Source: Streptomyces hygroscopicus (GTDB lineage Bacteria; Actinomycetota; Actinomycetes; Streptomycetales; Streptomycetaceae). Taken from it: a stretch of 64,000 nt of DNA. Positions 51,246 to 61,106 of this stretch are shown piece after piece. Each line of letters starts with the position of its first letter. Positions within the stretch are counted from its first letter, which is position 1. The stretch lies in assembly GCF_026168105.1 (NCBI RefSeq), contig NZ_LBMW01000005.1:208305-272304 (forward strand), given 5' to 3'. Position numbers and translations under genes: made by a program. The notes under the pieces are model-generated. The model was not told the DNA's origin. It did no database searches and saw only the letters and a program-made list of their open reading frames with translations.

Positions 51246-52265
51246 TTAAGCGTCGATCCTGTTTGCGGATCTCAGGCGCGCAAAGCTGCGGGCGAGGAGT
51301 CTTGACACATGCATCTGGGAGACACCCAGTTCGGCGCTGATCTGCGACTGGGTCAGATTGCTGTAGTAGCGCAGCAGCAGGATCCGCTGTTCCCGCTCCG
51401 GCAGTTGGACGAGCAGATGCCGTACGAGGTCGCGGTGCTCGACCCCGTCGAGCGCGGGATCCTCGTAGCCGAGCCGGTCGAGGAGACCGGGCAGTCCGTC
51501 GCCCTCCTGGGCGGCCTCCAGCGACGTGGCGTGGTAGGAGCGGCCCGCCTCGATGCAGGAGACGACCTCCTCCTCGGTGATGCGGAGCCGTTCGGCGATC
51601 TCCGCGGTGGTCGGGGAGCGCCCGTACGTCGTCGTCAGGTCCTCGGTGGCGCTGTTGACCTGCACCCACAACTCGTGCAGCCGGCGCGGGACGTGGACCG
51701 TGCGGACGTTGTCTCGGAAGTACCGCTTGATCTCCCCGACGACGGTCGGCATCGCGAACGTCGGGAACTGCACGCCCCGGTCGGGGTCGAAGCGGTCGAT
51801 CGCGTTGATCAGTCCGATGGTGCCGACCTGGACGACGTCCTCCATGGGCTCATTGCGGGAGCGGAAGCGGGCGGCGGCGTAGCGCACCAGCGGGAGGTTG
51901 GCCTCGATGAGCGCCCCGCGTACGCGGTGGTGCTCCGGCGTGCCCGGCTCCAGTTCCTTGAGCTGGGCGAAGAGCACCTGGGTGAGGGCTCTGGTGTCGG
52001 CGCCGCGGCGTTTCTGCGCGCTGGGGGCGGGGGTCGGTGTGGAGGCGGAGGCGGGTGTGGAGGCGGAGGCGGGTGTGGGTGTGGAGGCGGAGGCGGGTGT
52101 GGGTGTGGAGGCGGGTGCGGAGGCAGGTGCGGGTGCCGGTGCGGAGGCGGAGGCGGGTGCGGAGGCGGACGGAGGGGACGGTGCGGGAGTCGTGGCGGAT
52201 TCCTGGGGCCGGTCGGGGATCGGGGCCGGAGCCCCGTCCTGGGGTGGCGCAGTACTGGCCGACAC
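51246..52265 (-). CDS. sigF: Sporulation sigma factor SigF
   Basis: A 339-residue group 3 sigma factor. After a Pro/Ala/Ser/Thr repeat-rich N-terminus (about 110 residues), the sequence from [20 protein letters not shown] to SANRIDA follows S. coelicolor SigF closely as I recall it, including [20 protein letters not shown] and [14 protein letters not shown]. SigF acts in spores during maturation. The GTG at 52265 (product starting VSASTAPP) is preferred. It has AGAGG about 12 bases upstream and matches the known start; the ATG at 52325 lacks a ribosome binding site. Confidence 0.9.
   Translation of the reverse strand: MSASTAPPQDGAPAPIPDRPQESATTPAPSPPSASAPASASAPAPAPASAPASTPTPASASTPTPASASTPASASTPTPAPSAQKRRGADTRALTQVLFAQLKELEPGTPEHHRVRGALIEANLPLVRYAAARFRSRNEPMEDVVQVGTIGLINAIDRFDPDRGVQFPTFAMPTVVGEIKRYFRDNVRTVHVPRRLHELWVQVNSATEDLTTTYGRSPTTAEIAERLRITEEEVVSCIEAGRSYHATSLEAAQEGDGLPGLLDRLGYEDPALDGVEHRDLVRHLLVQLPEREQRILLLRYYSNLTQSQISAELGVSQMHVSRLLARSFARLRSANRIDA
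52027..52180. repeat. Low-complexity tandem repeats in the sigF 5' end
   Basis: Repeating GTGTGGAGGCGGAGGCGG-like units of 6 and 18 bases (plus strand), which on the coding strand give [14 protein letters not shown] tandem peptides in the SigF N-terminus. Unit length is a multiple of three, so copy number can change without breaking the frame. Confidence 0.85.
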
Positions 52266-52399
52266 GGTCAACGCCACCTCTTCGTCCGTCCACACATCCG
52301 TCAACTCACCGTCAAAAGCGGTCATAGCATCACAAGAAATGGACACTGTGTGCAAGCACCCGATAACTCCGTGTTGAGAGAGGTGCGTACACACGCAGG

Positions 52400-52430
52400 A
52401 AAGCCCCCCAACGCGGCGGTGGAGGGCTTT
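52400..52430 (-). terminator. Terminator between the Dabb gene and sigF
   Basis: AAAGCCCCCC pairs with GGAGGGCTTT (one mismatch) around an 11-nt loop. On the minus strand it follows the Dabb gene and precedes the sigF promoter region. Confidence 0.65.
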
Positions 52431-52466
52431 GCGGCTGGTGTCGCCCGAATCGGTGCGTGCTGTCGC

Positions 52467-52760
52467 TCAGATTTCGTAGTCGGCGATCACCCAAGTGGCG
52501 AACTCGCGCCAGAGCGCGACGCCCGCCTGGTGCGCCGGGTGCTCGATGTAGCGCCGCAGCGCGTCAAGGTCGTCGACCGCCGAGTTGATGGCGTAGTCGT
52601 AGGCGATGGGCCGGTCGCTGATGTTCCAGGCGCACTCCCAGATGCGCAGCTCGTCGATCAGGCCGCCGAGGGCCTCGAAGGCGCGCACCCCCTCCATGAC
52701 GCGGGGGTCGTCGCGCTGGACGCCCTCTTTGAGCTTGAAGAGGACCAGGTGCCGGATCAC
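52467..52760 (-). CDS. Dabb-family (stress-responsive alpha/beta barrel) protein
   Basis: A 97-residue ferredoxin-like dimeric alpha/beta-barrel protein (MIRHLVLFKLKEGV, AYDYAINSAVDDLDALRRYI, EHPAHQAGVALWREFATWVIADYEI, in parts). The whole family domain is present. GGGAG stands 6 nt before the GTG start at 52760. The function of bacterial stand-alone members is mostly unknown. Confidence 0.88.
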   Translation of the reverse strand: MIRHLVLFKLKEGVQRDDPRVMEGVRAFEALGGLIDELRIWECAWNISDRPIAYDYAINSAVDDLDALRRYIEHPAHQAGVALWREFATWVIADYEI

Positions 52761-52806
52761 GGGCGCTCCCAGGGGTACGACGGGGGCCGCCCGGCCGGGA
52801 GGAGCT

Positions 52807-52983
52807 TCACTTCGCTCCGTTGGCGAGCCACGTCATGAAGTGGCCGATGGCCTTGGCGGCACTCGAAATGCCCTCGAACCCTATCTGGACATAGCTGGCG
52901 GCCTTGGCCGGGTCGGTGATGATCACGTACAGCACGAAGACCACGAGCACATACAGTGCGATCTTCTTTCCCGATACCGCCAC
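52807..52983 (-). CDS. Small membrane protein, 58 residues
   Basis: Translation from the GTG at 52983 gives VAVSGKKIALYVLVVFVLYV, then IITDPAKAASYVQIGFEGIS and SAAKAIGHFMTWLANGAK. One N-terminal transmembrane helix is followed by an amphipathic helix. GGGGGAGG lies 5 nt before the GTG, a strong ribosome binding site. It reads 46 bases upstream of the Dabb gene on the same strand, so they may be co-transcribed. Unknown function. Confidence 0.75.
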   Translation of the reverse strand: MAVSGKKIALYVLVVFVLYVIITDPAKAASYVQIGFEGISSAAKAIGHFMTWLANGAK

Positions 52984-53191
52984 GGTCGCCTCCCCCGTCT
53001 CCTCCGCCCCTCGGGGCCCGTTCGCCGCCGGTGAGTCTAACCCGGCCAGGTGTTCGGGGTTCGCAAAAGATCACGTAACGCACCATGTCCTCACGCGGCC
53101 CCTGCCCCTGTGACCGTATTCTGCGGACCCCGGCGCGACGCGGCCACGGGGCAGGGGTGACCGAGCCCCGGTCCGGGTCGGTTTGACGGAC

Positions 53192-53923
53192 TCAGGCGAG
53201 CCAATCGGCGTAGTGGGTCGGGGCAATGCGGGCGTCACCGTGGGCAATCAGGACGTCACCCTGGACGGCCGCGAACATGCCGGCGGTGTCATCGATGACG
53301 ACCGAGCGTTCGTCGCCCTTGGCCGTGAGGGTGATACGGCCGAGTTCGTCGAGGGCGAAGACGTCAGGGCCTGCGATGTTGAGGATGCCGTTCAGCGGCG
53401 TGCCTGTGGCGACTTCGGCGACGGTGGCGGCGACGTCAGCGGCGGCGATCGGCTGGATCGGCGTGTGCGGCAGGTGGACCGTCTCGCCGTCGGCCGTCCA
53501 CGACAGGGTCGCGTCCATGAACTCCATGAATTGCGTGGCACGGACGATGGAGTACGGGATCGGACCGCTGGCGAGGATGTTCTCCTGGAGCACCTTGGCC
53601 TGGTAGTAGTCCAATTGGGGCACCTGGTCCACGCCGACGATGGAGAGCAGGACGAAGTGGCCGACGCCCCCCTTCTCGCTCGCGGCCAGAAGGTTGGTCA
53701 TGGATGTGCGGAAGAAGTCCGTCGAGGCGTCGTCGAACGTCGGGGAGTTGGTCAGGTTGACGACCACGTCGGCGCCCGCCACGGCGTTGTCCAGGCCCTG
53801 GCCTGTGATGACGTCGACGCCTGTGGACAGGGAGTGCGGTACGGCCTGGTGTCCGGCTGTCTTCAGGTTCTCCACGACCTGCGACCCGATCAGTCCCGTT
53901 CCTCCGATAACTGCGATCTTCAT
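53192..53923 (-). CDS. NmrA/SDR-family NAD(P)-binding oxidoreductase
   Basis: 243 residues, atypical short-chain dehydrogenase. The Rossmann motif is IAVIGGTGLIGSQVV. ADVVVNLTNSP and LLSIVGVDQVPQLDYYQAKVLQE give the YxxxK-like active-site region. RATQFMEFM and PIQPIAAADVA are typical of NmrA-like NAD(P)H-dependent proteins. AAAGGA lies before the ATG. It lies next to a decayed LysR gene and may once have been its target. Codon use is a little less GC-biased than the core. Confidence 0.87.
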   Translation of the reverse strand: MKIAVIGGTGLIGSQVVENLKTAGHQAVPHSLSTGVDVITGQGLDNAVAGADVVVNLTNSPTFDDASTDFFRTSMTNLLAASEKGGVGHFVLLSIVGVDQVPQLDYYQAKVLQENILASGPIPYSIVRATQFMEFMDATLSWTADGETVHLPHTPIQPIAAADVAATVAEVATGTPLNGILNIAGPDVFALDELGRITLTAKGDERSVVIDDTAGMFAAVQGDVLIAHGDARIAPTHYADWLA

Positions 53924-54159
53924 GGCCTGTCCTTTTTCTCGACTATTTATCCTATATGCTCCTTACTTACCCAGGGTGTGTCCCCGGACTCGGACTCGCT
54001 TGCCTGGAGGAAGCCGAGGCGGCTACTGCGGCAGAACAGAGCGCGATCCGACCCCGTTCAGGGCTGTTCATTCCAGTGCAGACGATGTGCCCGGCGGGGC
54101 CGACTGAACCGTCCCAGGTGGTATTGCACAGTCCCCTGAGCGGCGCGGATCTGCGCGGC

Positions 54160-54262
54160 CGGAACCTATCCGGTGGAGCAGGTTGTGCAGGCGGGCGATG
54201 CCCGGCATGGCGTGGTGGACGCCGTCGCCATCGAGGCGGCAGTCACGAAGGATCCCCCGGGT
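54160..54262 (-). pseudogene. Possible transposase C-terminal fragment
   Basis: About 30 codons read ILRDCRLDGDGVHHAMPGIA followed by RLHNLL. I recall this pattern from the end of transposases of the IS5-like group in Streptomyces. There is no start and the surrounding frame is not coding. It suggests an old insertion next to the decayed LysR gene. Confidence 0.4.
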
Positions 54263-54439
54263 CCTCGCTGAGGACGCAAACGGCCCGCGGCAGAACCCCG
54301 GCAGGTCCGCGGTCCGTCCTGATCCCTGGAGGCGTGCCATGCGCTGGGGCGGCCGGGCCAGGAACAGCGGTCACGCCGCCGGAGAGCACGGCCGACAACG
54401 AGTGACCACTTCGGCGCGCGTCCACGGAGCTCGACGTCT

Positions 54440-55328
54440 GGGCCCAGCGTCGTGCACATGACGATCCAACGGAGGACGAGGTCGTCTCGGTGGTGTGGGA
54501 GAGGTCGCGGAGGAAGTCGACGAAGGCCAAAGGGACGGATGGTGCCTGACCGGCGGTGCGCCACAGCACGCCGTAGTCCAGGGTGGGCCCGTCCCGGAAA
54601 GGGACGAAGGCAATGCCGGGACGATCGTGGTGGCGGGCTGCGCGGGCCGCCACGACGGAGACGCCGAGACCGGCGGCGACCAGCGAGGTTACCTCGGGCC
54701 AGAAGGTGCAGGACGGCCCGCGCGGGATGTGGCGGCCCATCGGGGTGCGGGTTGGCACGTGGATGTCCAGCAGGGCTTTCGGGACGTTCCCGCCCGGGAT
54801 GATCATCGGCACGCCGGCCAGGTCCTCCAGCGACACGCTGTCGCGGCGGGCGAGGGGATGGTCGGCCGGGACCATCAACGCCCGGGGCTCGCGGAGCAGG
54901 ACGGGTCCGGCGGCGATGCCGGGCCCGGCGACGGGCACCTCGCCGACCTGTAGGTCCAGCTCGCCGCGGCGCAGCAGGCCCTATGGATCGTCGAACTGGA
55001 TCTCCTGGATCCGTACGGTGCATCCGGCGTACCGGCCCCGGAAGGCCTCGGCGGCCTCGAAGACGGGATCGGCGCACCAGGGCGTGGAGTAGCCGATACG
55101 CAGAGCACCAGTGAAGCCCCGCGCGTTGGCGACGGCCCGGCCGACGGCCTGCTGGATCTGGACATGCGCGGGCAGCAGGTCGTCGCGCAGTTGCCGGCCG
55201 ACCGGTGTGAGTCGGACCGTGCGGGAGGTGCGTTCGAACAACGGCGCGCCGATGCGCCGTTCCTGCTTCTTGATGGCGTGGCTGACCCGGGACGGAGAGA
55301 TGTGCACTCGCTCGGCGGTGCGCCCGAA
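54440..55328 (-). pseudogene. LysR-family regulator, truncated and interrupted by an amber codon
   Basis: The HTH part survives from FGRTAERVHISPSRVSHAIK onward (about residue 20 of a normal LysR). The frame then reads into the ligand-binding domain (GALRIGYSTPW), hits TAG at 54981-54983 right after QFDDP, and continues in the same frame for another 170 codons (GLLRRGELDLQVGEVPVAGPG, in part, to FVDFLRDL). The missing first 20 residues and start codon end at a junction with a 5'-truncated DHFR-family gene on the other strand. Non-functional. Confidence 0.8.
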
Positions 55329-55647
55329 GCGGCACTACGTCTTCTCCCGCAGCCTCAGGGAGAGCCTGGATGCGGGCGTGGAAGTGGTCTCCACCGACCC
55401 GGCGGCGAAGGTCCGCGAGCTCAAGACCCAGGAAGGCAAGGGGATATGGCTCGTCGGCGGCGGCGAGCTGGCCGGGGCCCTCTACCCGGAGATCGACGAA
55501 CTCGTGCTCAAGGTCAACCCGGTCACCGTCGGCGTGGGCATTCCCCTGTTCGCGGGGAAGGCCGAGGGCGGTCCGCGCGCGTTCACGCTGACCGGCCACA
55601 CGGTGCTGTCCAGCGGTGCCGCGTTCCTCACCTGCAAGAGGACCTGA
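55325..55647 (+). pseudogene. RibD C-terminal/dihydrofolate-reductase family fragment
   Basis: About 106 codons of the C-terminal half of a DHFR/RibD_C-family reductase: HYVFSRSLRESL, STDPAAKVRELKTQEGKGIWL (in part), VGGGELAGALYPEIDELVL, TVGVGIPLF and a final beta strand. The N-terminal half and start codon are missing, cut at the same point where the divergent LysR remnant begins. No ribosome binding site or start is present for what remains. Confidence 0.8.
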
Positions 55648-57266
<1,619 letters not shown>

Positions 57267-57417
57267 TGAGGGCGCACTTGGGGGTTCGAAAGCCCATCGG
57301 GCCTGCCGCAGGGCGGAGCGGGTACGCAAAGCCGTCACCCGGGCGGGGACGCACCAGGACGGTGAGGGTTTCCGCGCTTGACGGGTCAACTGAGACGGAA
57401 ACTGAGCCGGAGACACA

Positions 57418-57450
57418 CGAAGGGTCCGGCTCGATGAGCCGGACCCTTCG
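57418..57450 (-). terminator. Terminator of tRNA-Ser(CGA)
   Basis: A perfect 15-bp stem, CGAAGGGTCCGGCTC with GAGCCGGACCCTTCG, and a 3-nt loop. It is nine bases past the tRNA end on the minus strand. Confidence 0.9.
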
Positions 57451-57458
57451 TCCATCTG

Positions 57459-57543
57459 CGGTAGCGGAGGGATTTGAACCCTCGGTGACTTGCGCCACAC
57501 TCGCTTTCGAGGCGAGCTCCTTCGGCCGCTCGGACACGCTACC
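57459..57543 (-). tRNA. tRNA-Ser (anticodon CGA)
   Basis: 85 nt on the minus strand. Acceptor GGTAGCG/CGCTACC, anticodon CGA within CTCGC-CT-CGA-AA-GCGAG, class II variable arm, GTTCAAATC T-loop, discriminator G. CCA is not encoded. Confidence 0.95.
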
Positions 57544-57610
57544 GAGGGAGACCCTACCCCAAGGTGGGCCGTGGTCCGAAATCCGTTTCCGGGACCCCCG
57601 GACCGGGGCC

Positions 57611-58105
57611 TCAGCGGGCCCGGAAGAAGTCGGTGAGGAGCCGGGCGCACTCGTCCGCGAGCACGCCGTCGATCACTTCGGGACGATGGTTGAGGCGCCG
57701 GTCGCGCACCAGGTCCCACAGCGACCCGACCGCGCCCGCCTTCTCGTCGCGCGCTCCGTAGACCAGGCGGTCCACCCGGGACTGCTGGATCGCGCCCGCG
57801 CACATCGTGCAGGGCTCGAGGGTGACGACGAGCGTGCAGCCGGGCAGCCGCCATTCGCCGAGTGCGAGCGCGGCCCGGCGGAGCGCGAGGATCTCCGCGT
57901 GGGCCGACGGATCGCCCGTCGCTTCTCGCTCGTTGTGGCCGGTGGCGAGCACTGAGCCGTCCACGGACAGCACGACGGCGCCGACGGGCACGTCACCGCC
58001 TTCGGCGGCCTGTCCGGCCTCGTCCAGGGCGAGCCACATCGCGGCCCGCCACCGGTCGCGGACCGGATCCGGCGTCGGCCTCACGTCCTCGCTCACCCGG
58101 TGCAC
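57611..58105 (-). CDS. tadA: tRNA-specific adenosine deaminase
   Basis: A 164-residue zinc deaminase that makes inosine at the wobble base of tRNA-Arg(ACG); such a tRNA is encoded at 30846-30918. Zinc and catalytic residues are visible in DPSAHAEILALR and LEPCTMCAGAI, and RVDRLVYGARDEKAGA is typical. The GTG at 58105 directly follows the stop of the upstream gene; the GTG at 58096 is an alternative. It forms a two-gene unit with the TadA-associated gene. Confidence 0.93.
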   Translation of the reverse strand: MHRVSEDVRPTPDPVRDRWRAAMWLALDEAGQAAEGGDVPVGAVVLSVDGSVLATGHNEREATGDPSAHAEILALRRAALALGEWRLPGCTLVVTLEPCTMCAGAIQQSRVDRLVYGARDEKAGAVGSLWDLVRDRRLNHRPEVIDGVLADECARLLTDFFRAR

Positions 58106-58636
58106 CTAGCGGACGGTCTCCAGGACCTCCGAGGCGCCCAGGGCGTCGGCGATCGAGCTGAGGGCGTCCTCGGCGTCCAGGGCACGCAGCTCCTTCTCGC
58201 CGACGCCGAGGTCGTCGAGGATCTCGCTGTCGCCCACGGGGCCGTGCGGGACGGCGGTGTCCAGGCTCGCCGCCTCCTCGTCGGAGTCGTCGGGCTCACC
58301 GTCCTCCGTGCCGTCGAGGTCGAGGGAGTCCAGGTCGGCGCCGTCGTCGCCGGGCTCCCTCCCGAGCAGTTCGTCGGTGAGCAGGATCTCGCCGTACGAG
58401 CTGCGGGCTGCGGCGGCGGCGTCCGAGACGTAGATACGAGGGTCGTCCTCGCCGTCGACGCGGACGACACCGAACCACGCGTCCTCCTGCTCGATGAGCA
58501 CGAGCACCGTGTCCTCGTCCACCGAGGCGTCGCGAGCCAGGTCGGTCAGATCCGACAGGGTCTCCACATCGTCGAGCTCCGTGTCGCTCGCTTCCCACCC
58601 GTCTTCGGTGCGCGCGAGCAGTGCGGCGAAGTACAC
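58106..58636 (-). CDS. tRNA adenosine deaminase-associated protein
   Basis: A 176-residue, strongly acidic protein (YFAALLARTEDGWEASDTEL, EQEDAWFGVVRVDGEDDPRI, then an Asp/Glu-rich stretch). It is consistently found directly upstream of tadA in actinobacteria. The GTG at 58636 follows GGGAG and is preferred over the ATG at 58657. Function unknown; stop codon and tadA start are adjacent, so the two are probably translated together. Confidence 0.85.
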   Translation of the reverse strand: MYFAALLARTEDGWEASDTELDDVETLSDLTDLARDASVDEDTVLVLIEQEDAWFGVVRVDGEDDPRIYVSDAAAAARSSYGEILLTDELLGREPGDDGADLDSLDLDGTEDGEPDDSDEEAASLDTAVPHGPVGDSEILDDLGVGEKELRALDAEDALSSIADALGASEVLETVR

Positions 58637-58909
58637 CGTGACTCTCCCACTGGTCATAGGCGTGCCGGTTGGGGGTCCCCCCGGCGGAGGTTGCGGGCGG
58701 GGAGTGCTGCTCCGAGCCCCACCCACTCGGAATCGTGGCAGAAACAAGGCGTTCAGGGGACGTCTTCGGCTCCCTGTGTCTGGCTGTTTTGATCGCGGAT
58801 GCTCCGACCAAAGCAGTCCACTCACCAGCGCACTCATTGCCGCCACCTGCGGATCGTACGCGGCCCGGGGCGATGTGGTCGCACGGCCACCCCCAAGGCG
58901 GCCGCGTCG

Positions 58910-59095
58910 CTACCAGCGGAAGGTGCGCATGCGCATGGCGTGACGCAGGCGCGCGGCCTTGGCGCGGCGGGGCTGGACGCGGTCGCGCAGCTCACGTGCC
59001 TCGGCGAGTTCACGCAGGAACACGGCTCGGCGCCGCCTGCGCTCGGCGTCCGTGTCCTGTGCTTGGGGTTCCTCGTGGGACTCCCGGTCGGGCAT
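58910..59095 (-). CDS. Small basic conserved protein
   Basis: A 61-residue protein: an acidic N-terminus (MPDRESHEEPQAQDTDAE) then a very Arg-rich helical part (RRRRRAVFLRELAEARELRD, RAKAARLRHAMRMRTFRW). The frame starts at an ATG about 157 bases before the divergent upp gene. It resembles a small nucleic-acid-binding protein by charge only. Confidence 0.6.
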   Translation of the reverse strand: MPDRESHEEPQAQDTDAERRRRRAVFLRELAEARELRDRVQPRRAKAARLRHAMRMRTFRW

Positions 59096-59251
59096 AGGCA
59101 CACCACCCCAGTTCCGTGTCTCCCACTTTCCCTCTGATGGCGGGTCCAATGCCAGGAGCGGGGTCCGAGGTGAGCGGTCTGCCGGGCGGGGAGTGGCGCC
59201 GGGTCGTACGGTGGCGCGGCGGGCGCGGAAAGCCCGGTTAATGTTGGGGAC

Positions 59252-59887
59252 ATGCGTCTCCACGTCGTCGATCACCCCCTGGTCGCTCACAAGCTCACCA
59301 CGCTGCGCGACCGCCGCACCGACTCCGCGACCTTCCGTCGGCTCGCCGACGAGCTCGTCACCCTGCTCGCCTACGAGGCCACCCGGGACGTGCGCACCGA
59401 GCAGGTCGACATCGAGACCCCGGTTTCCGGGACCACCGGCGTCAAGCTCGCCCGTCCCCGCCCGCTGGTCGTGCCCATCCTGCGGGCCGGGCTCGGCATG
59501 CTCGACGGCATGGTCAGGCTGCTGCCGACCGCCGAGGTGGGCTTCCTGGGCATGATCCGCAACGAGGAGACGCTCCAGGCCTCCACATACGCGTCGCGCA
59601 TGCCGGAGGACCTCTCGGGCCGCCAGGTGTACGTCCTGGACCCGATGCTCGCGACCGGCGGCACGCTCGTCGCGGCGATCCAGGAGCTGATCAAGCGCGG
59701 CGCGGACGATGTGACGGCCGTGGTGCTGCTCGCCGCCCCGGAGGGCGTCGAGGTCATGGAGCGCGAGCTGGCGGGCAGGCCGGTGACGGTCGTGACGGCG
59801 GCCGTCGACGAGCGCCTCAACGAGCACGGCTACATCGTGCCGGGCCTCGGGGACGCGGGGGACCGGCTGTACGGGGCGGCGGAGTAG
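59252..59887 (+). CDS. upp: Uracil phosphoribosyltransferase
   Basis: A 211-residue enzyme that converts uracil and PRPP to UMP in pyrimidine salvage. The whole family sequence is present: [30 protein letters not shown], the PRPP-binding loop [14 protein letters not shown] and the C-terminal uracil loop [25 protein letters not shown] hexamer at 59239-59244 ends seven bases before the ATG, so the mRNA may have almost no leader. Confidence 0.95.
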   Translation: MRLHVVDHPLVAHKLTTLRDRRTDSATFRRLADELVTLLAYEATRDVRTEQVDIETPVSGTTGVKLARPRPLVVPILRAGLGMLDGMVRLLPTAEVGFLGMIRNEETLQASTYASRMPEDLSGRQVYVLDPMLATGGTLVAAIQELIKRGADDVTAVVLLAAPEGVEVMERELAGRPVTVVTAAVDERLNEHGYIVPGLGDAGDRLYGAAE

Positions 59888-59903
59888 GCGCGTTCGGGAC
59901 GCG

Positions 59904-59929
59904 GTGCGGTTCTCCCAGGGGGACCGCAC
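59904..59929 (+). terminator. Terminator of upp
   Basis: GTGCGGT and ACCGCAC form a 7-bp stem around a 12-nt loop, 16 bases after the upp stop. Confidence 0.55.
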
Positions 59930-60004
59930 ACGGCCGCGGGGGTTCCGGACTCGCGTAAGGAACGTCGTGGGCGCTCCGGTTCCTCTGCTCGGCAGCCCGT
60001 CTGC

Positions 60005-60652
60005 TCAGCAGCCCTTCCCGGCCTTTGTACCGGGCGACGGCGACGCGTCCGGATTGGTCAGCTCCGCGAGCGCCTTGTCCGCGTCCGCCTTGCTCGTCAG
60101 CGAGGAGAAGCCGTCGCCCAGGATCAGGTCGACGGCCGCGTTCGTGCGGGCGTCCGTGCGCCGTTCCGCATTCGCGAGCTGCGTGCCGAGGACCGGAAGC
60201 GAGGTGTCGGCGGAGGCCTTGGGGCCGAGCAGTATCCCGACGCCCTTGACCTTCTTGTCGTACTCCTTCGTCGCGTTGCCCACGGTTCCGATCTGGAAGC
60301 CACGCTTCTTCAGCTCGTCCGCGGTCGTCTTGGCGAGGCCGCCGCGGGGCGTGGCGTTGAAGACGTTGACGGTGATCCGGCCAGGCTGGGGCAGTGCCCT
60401 GGCGGCGGCCGTGGACGACGCGCTCGCCCCCTTCGCGCAGACCGCCTTCGCACCGGTCGCCGACGTCTTGCCGCGGCCGGTGAAGACGTCGATGAGCTGC
60501 AGGGTGCCCCAGCCGATCAGGCCGATGGCGGCAACGGACGCGACGACGGCGAACACGAGCCTGCCGCGGCGGCGGGGCCGGCGCATCCGCGGGTACTTGT
60601 CCCCCGTGATGCGGTACTGGCCGCCCATGCCGGGGGGAGTCAGCATGCTCAT
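60005..60652 (-). CDS. LytR C-terminal-domain membrane protein
   Basis: 215 residues. A short Arg-rich cytoplasmic N-terminus (MRRPRRRGR) and one transmembrane helix (LVFAVVASVAAIGLIGWG) are followed by an extracellular LytR_C domain (about 100-185; ITVNVFNATPRGGLAKTTAD, ELKKRGFQIGTVGNA). LytR_C occurs at the end of LCP cell-wall ligases; stand-alone forms are common in actinobacteria and probably bind envelope polymer. No LCP catalytic domain is present. The ATG at 60652 is used. Confidence 0.88.
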   Translation of the reverse strand: MSMLTPPGMGGQYRITGDKYPRMRRPRRRGRLVFAVVASVAAIGLIGWGTLQLIDVFTGRGKTSATGAKAVCAKGASASSTAAARALPQPGRITVNVFNATPRGGLAKTTADELKKRGFQIGTVGNATKEYDKKVKGVGILLGPKASADTSLPVLGTQLANAERRTDARTNAAVDLILGDGFSSLTSKADADKALAELTNPDASPSPGTKAGKGC

Positions 60653-60809
60653 GGGCGCAGCGTAGTGCGCCTGGGCTGCAATGCCTACTAGATGATCATT
60701 GGATGCCGCACAGTCCAACCCGAAAGGGTCAAAGGTGATCCGTACGGGTCCGTGTGTGCGGGTGGGTGGGTGGGCAGGTGTGCCCAGGGCGGACCCGGTG
60801 CCGGACGAG

Positions 60810-61106
60810 TCAGTCGAGTTCGAGAACTCTCGCGTGCAGGACCTGACGCTGCTGCAGCGCCGCGCGGACCGCGCGGTGCAGGCCGTCCTCCAGGTAAAGG
60901 TCCCCCTGCCACTTCACGACATGCGCGAAGAGGTCGCCGTAGAAGGTCGAGTCCTCGGCGAGGAGGGTCTCCAAGTCCAGCTGCTGCTTGGTCGTCACGA
61001 GCTGATCGAGGCGGACCGGGCGCGGCGCGACGTCCGCCCACTGCCGGGTGCTTTCCCGGCCGTGGTCGGGGTACGGCCGGCCGTTTCCGATGCGCTTGAA
61101 GATCAC
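60810..61106 (-). CDS. Conserved protein annotated in relatives as VapB-type antitoxin
   Basis: A 98-residue protein (RPYPDHGRESTRQWADVAPR, LAEDSTFYGDLFAHVVKWQG, LYLEDGLHRAVRAALQQRQV). I recall near-identical Streptomyces proteins carrying the label type II toxin-antitoxin VapB. However, no toxin gene is adjacent, and DGLHRAVRA looks more like the ParB-N/sulfiredoxin signature than an antitoxin DNA-binding domain. Treat the function as unknown. The start is the GTG at 61106. Confidence 0.65.
   Translation of the reverse strand: MIFKRIGNGRPYPDHGRESTRQWADVAPRPVRLDQLVTTKQQLDLETLLAEDSTFYGDLFAHVVKWQGDLYLEDGLHRAVRAALQQRQVLHARVLELD

Noticed and set aside
52340..52375. CCCGATAA on the plus strand near sigF, resembling a WhiG -10 element
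   Set aside because: It points away from sigF and has no matching -35, so it cannot be the sigF promoter.
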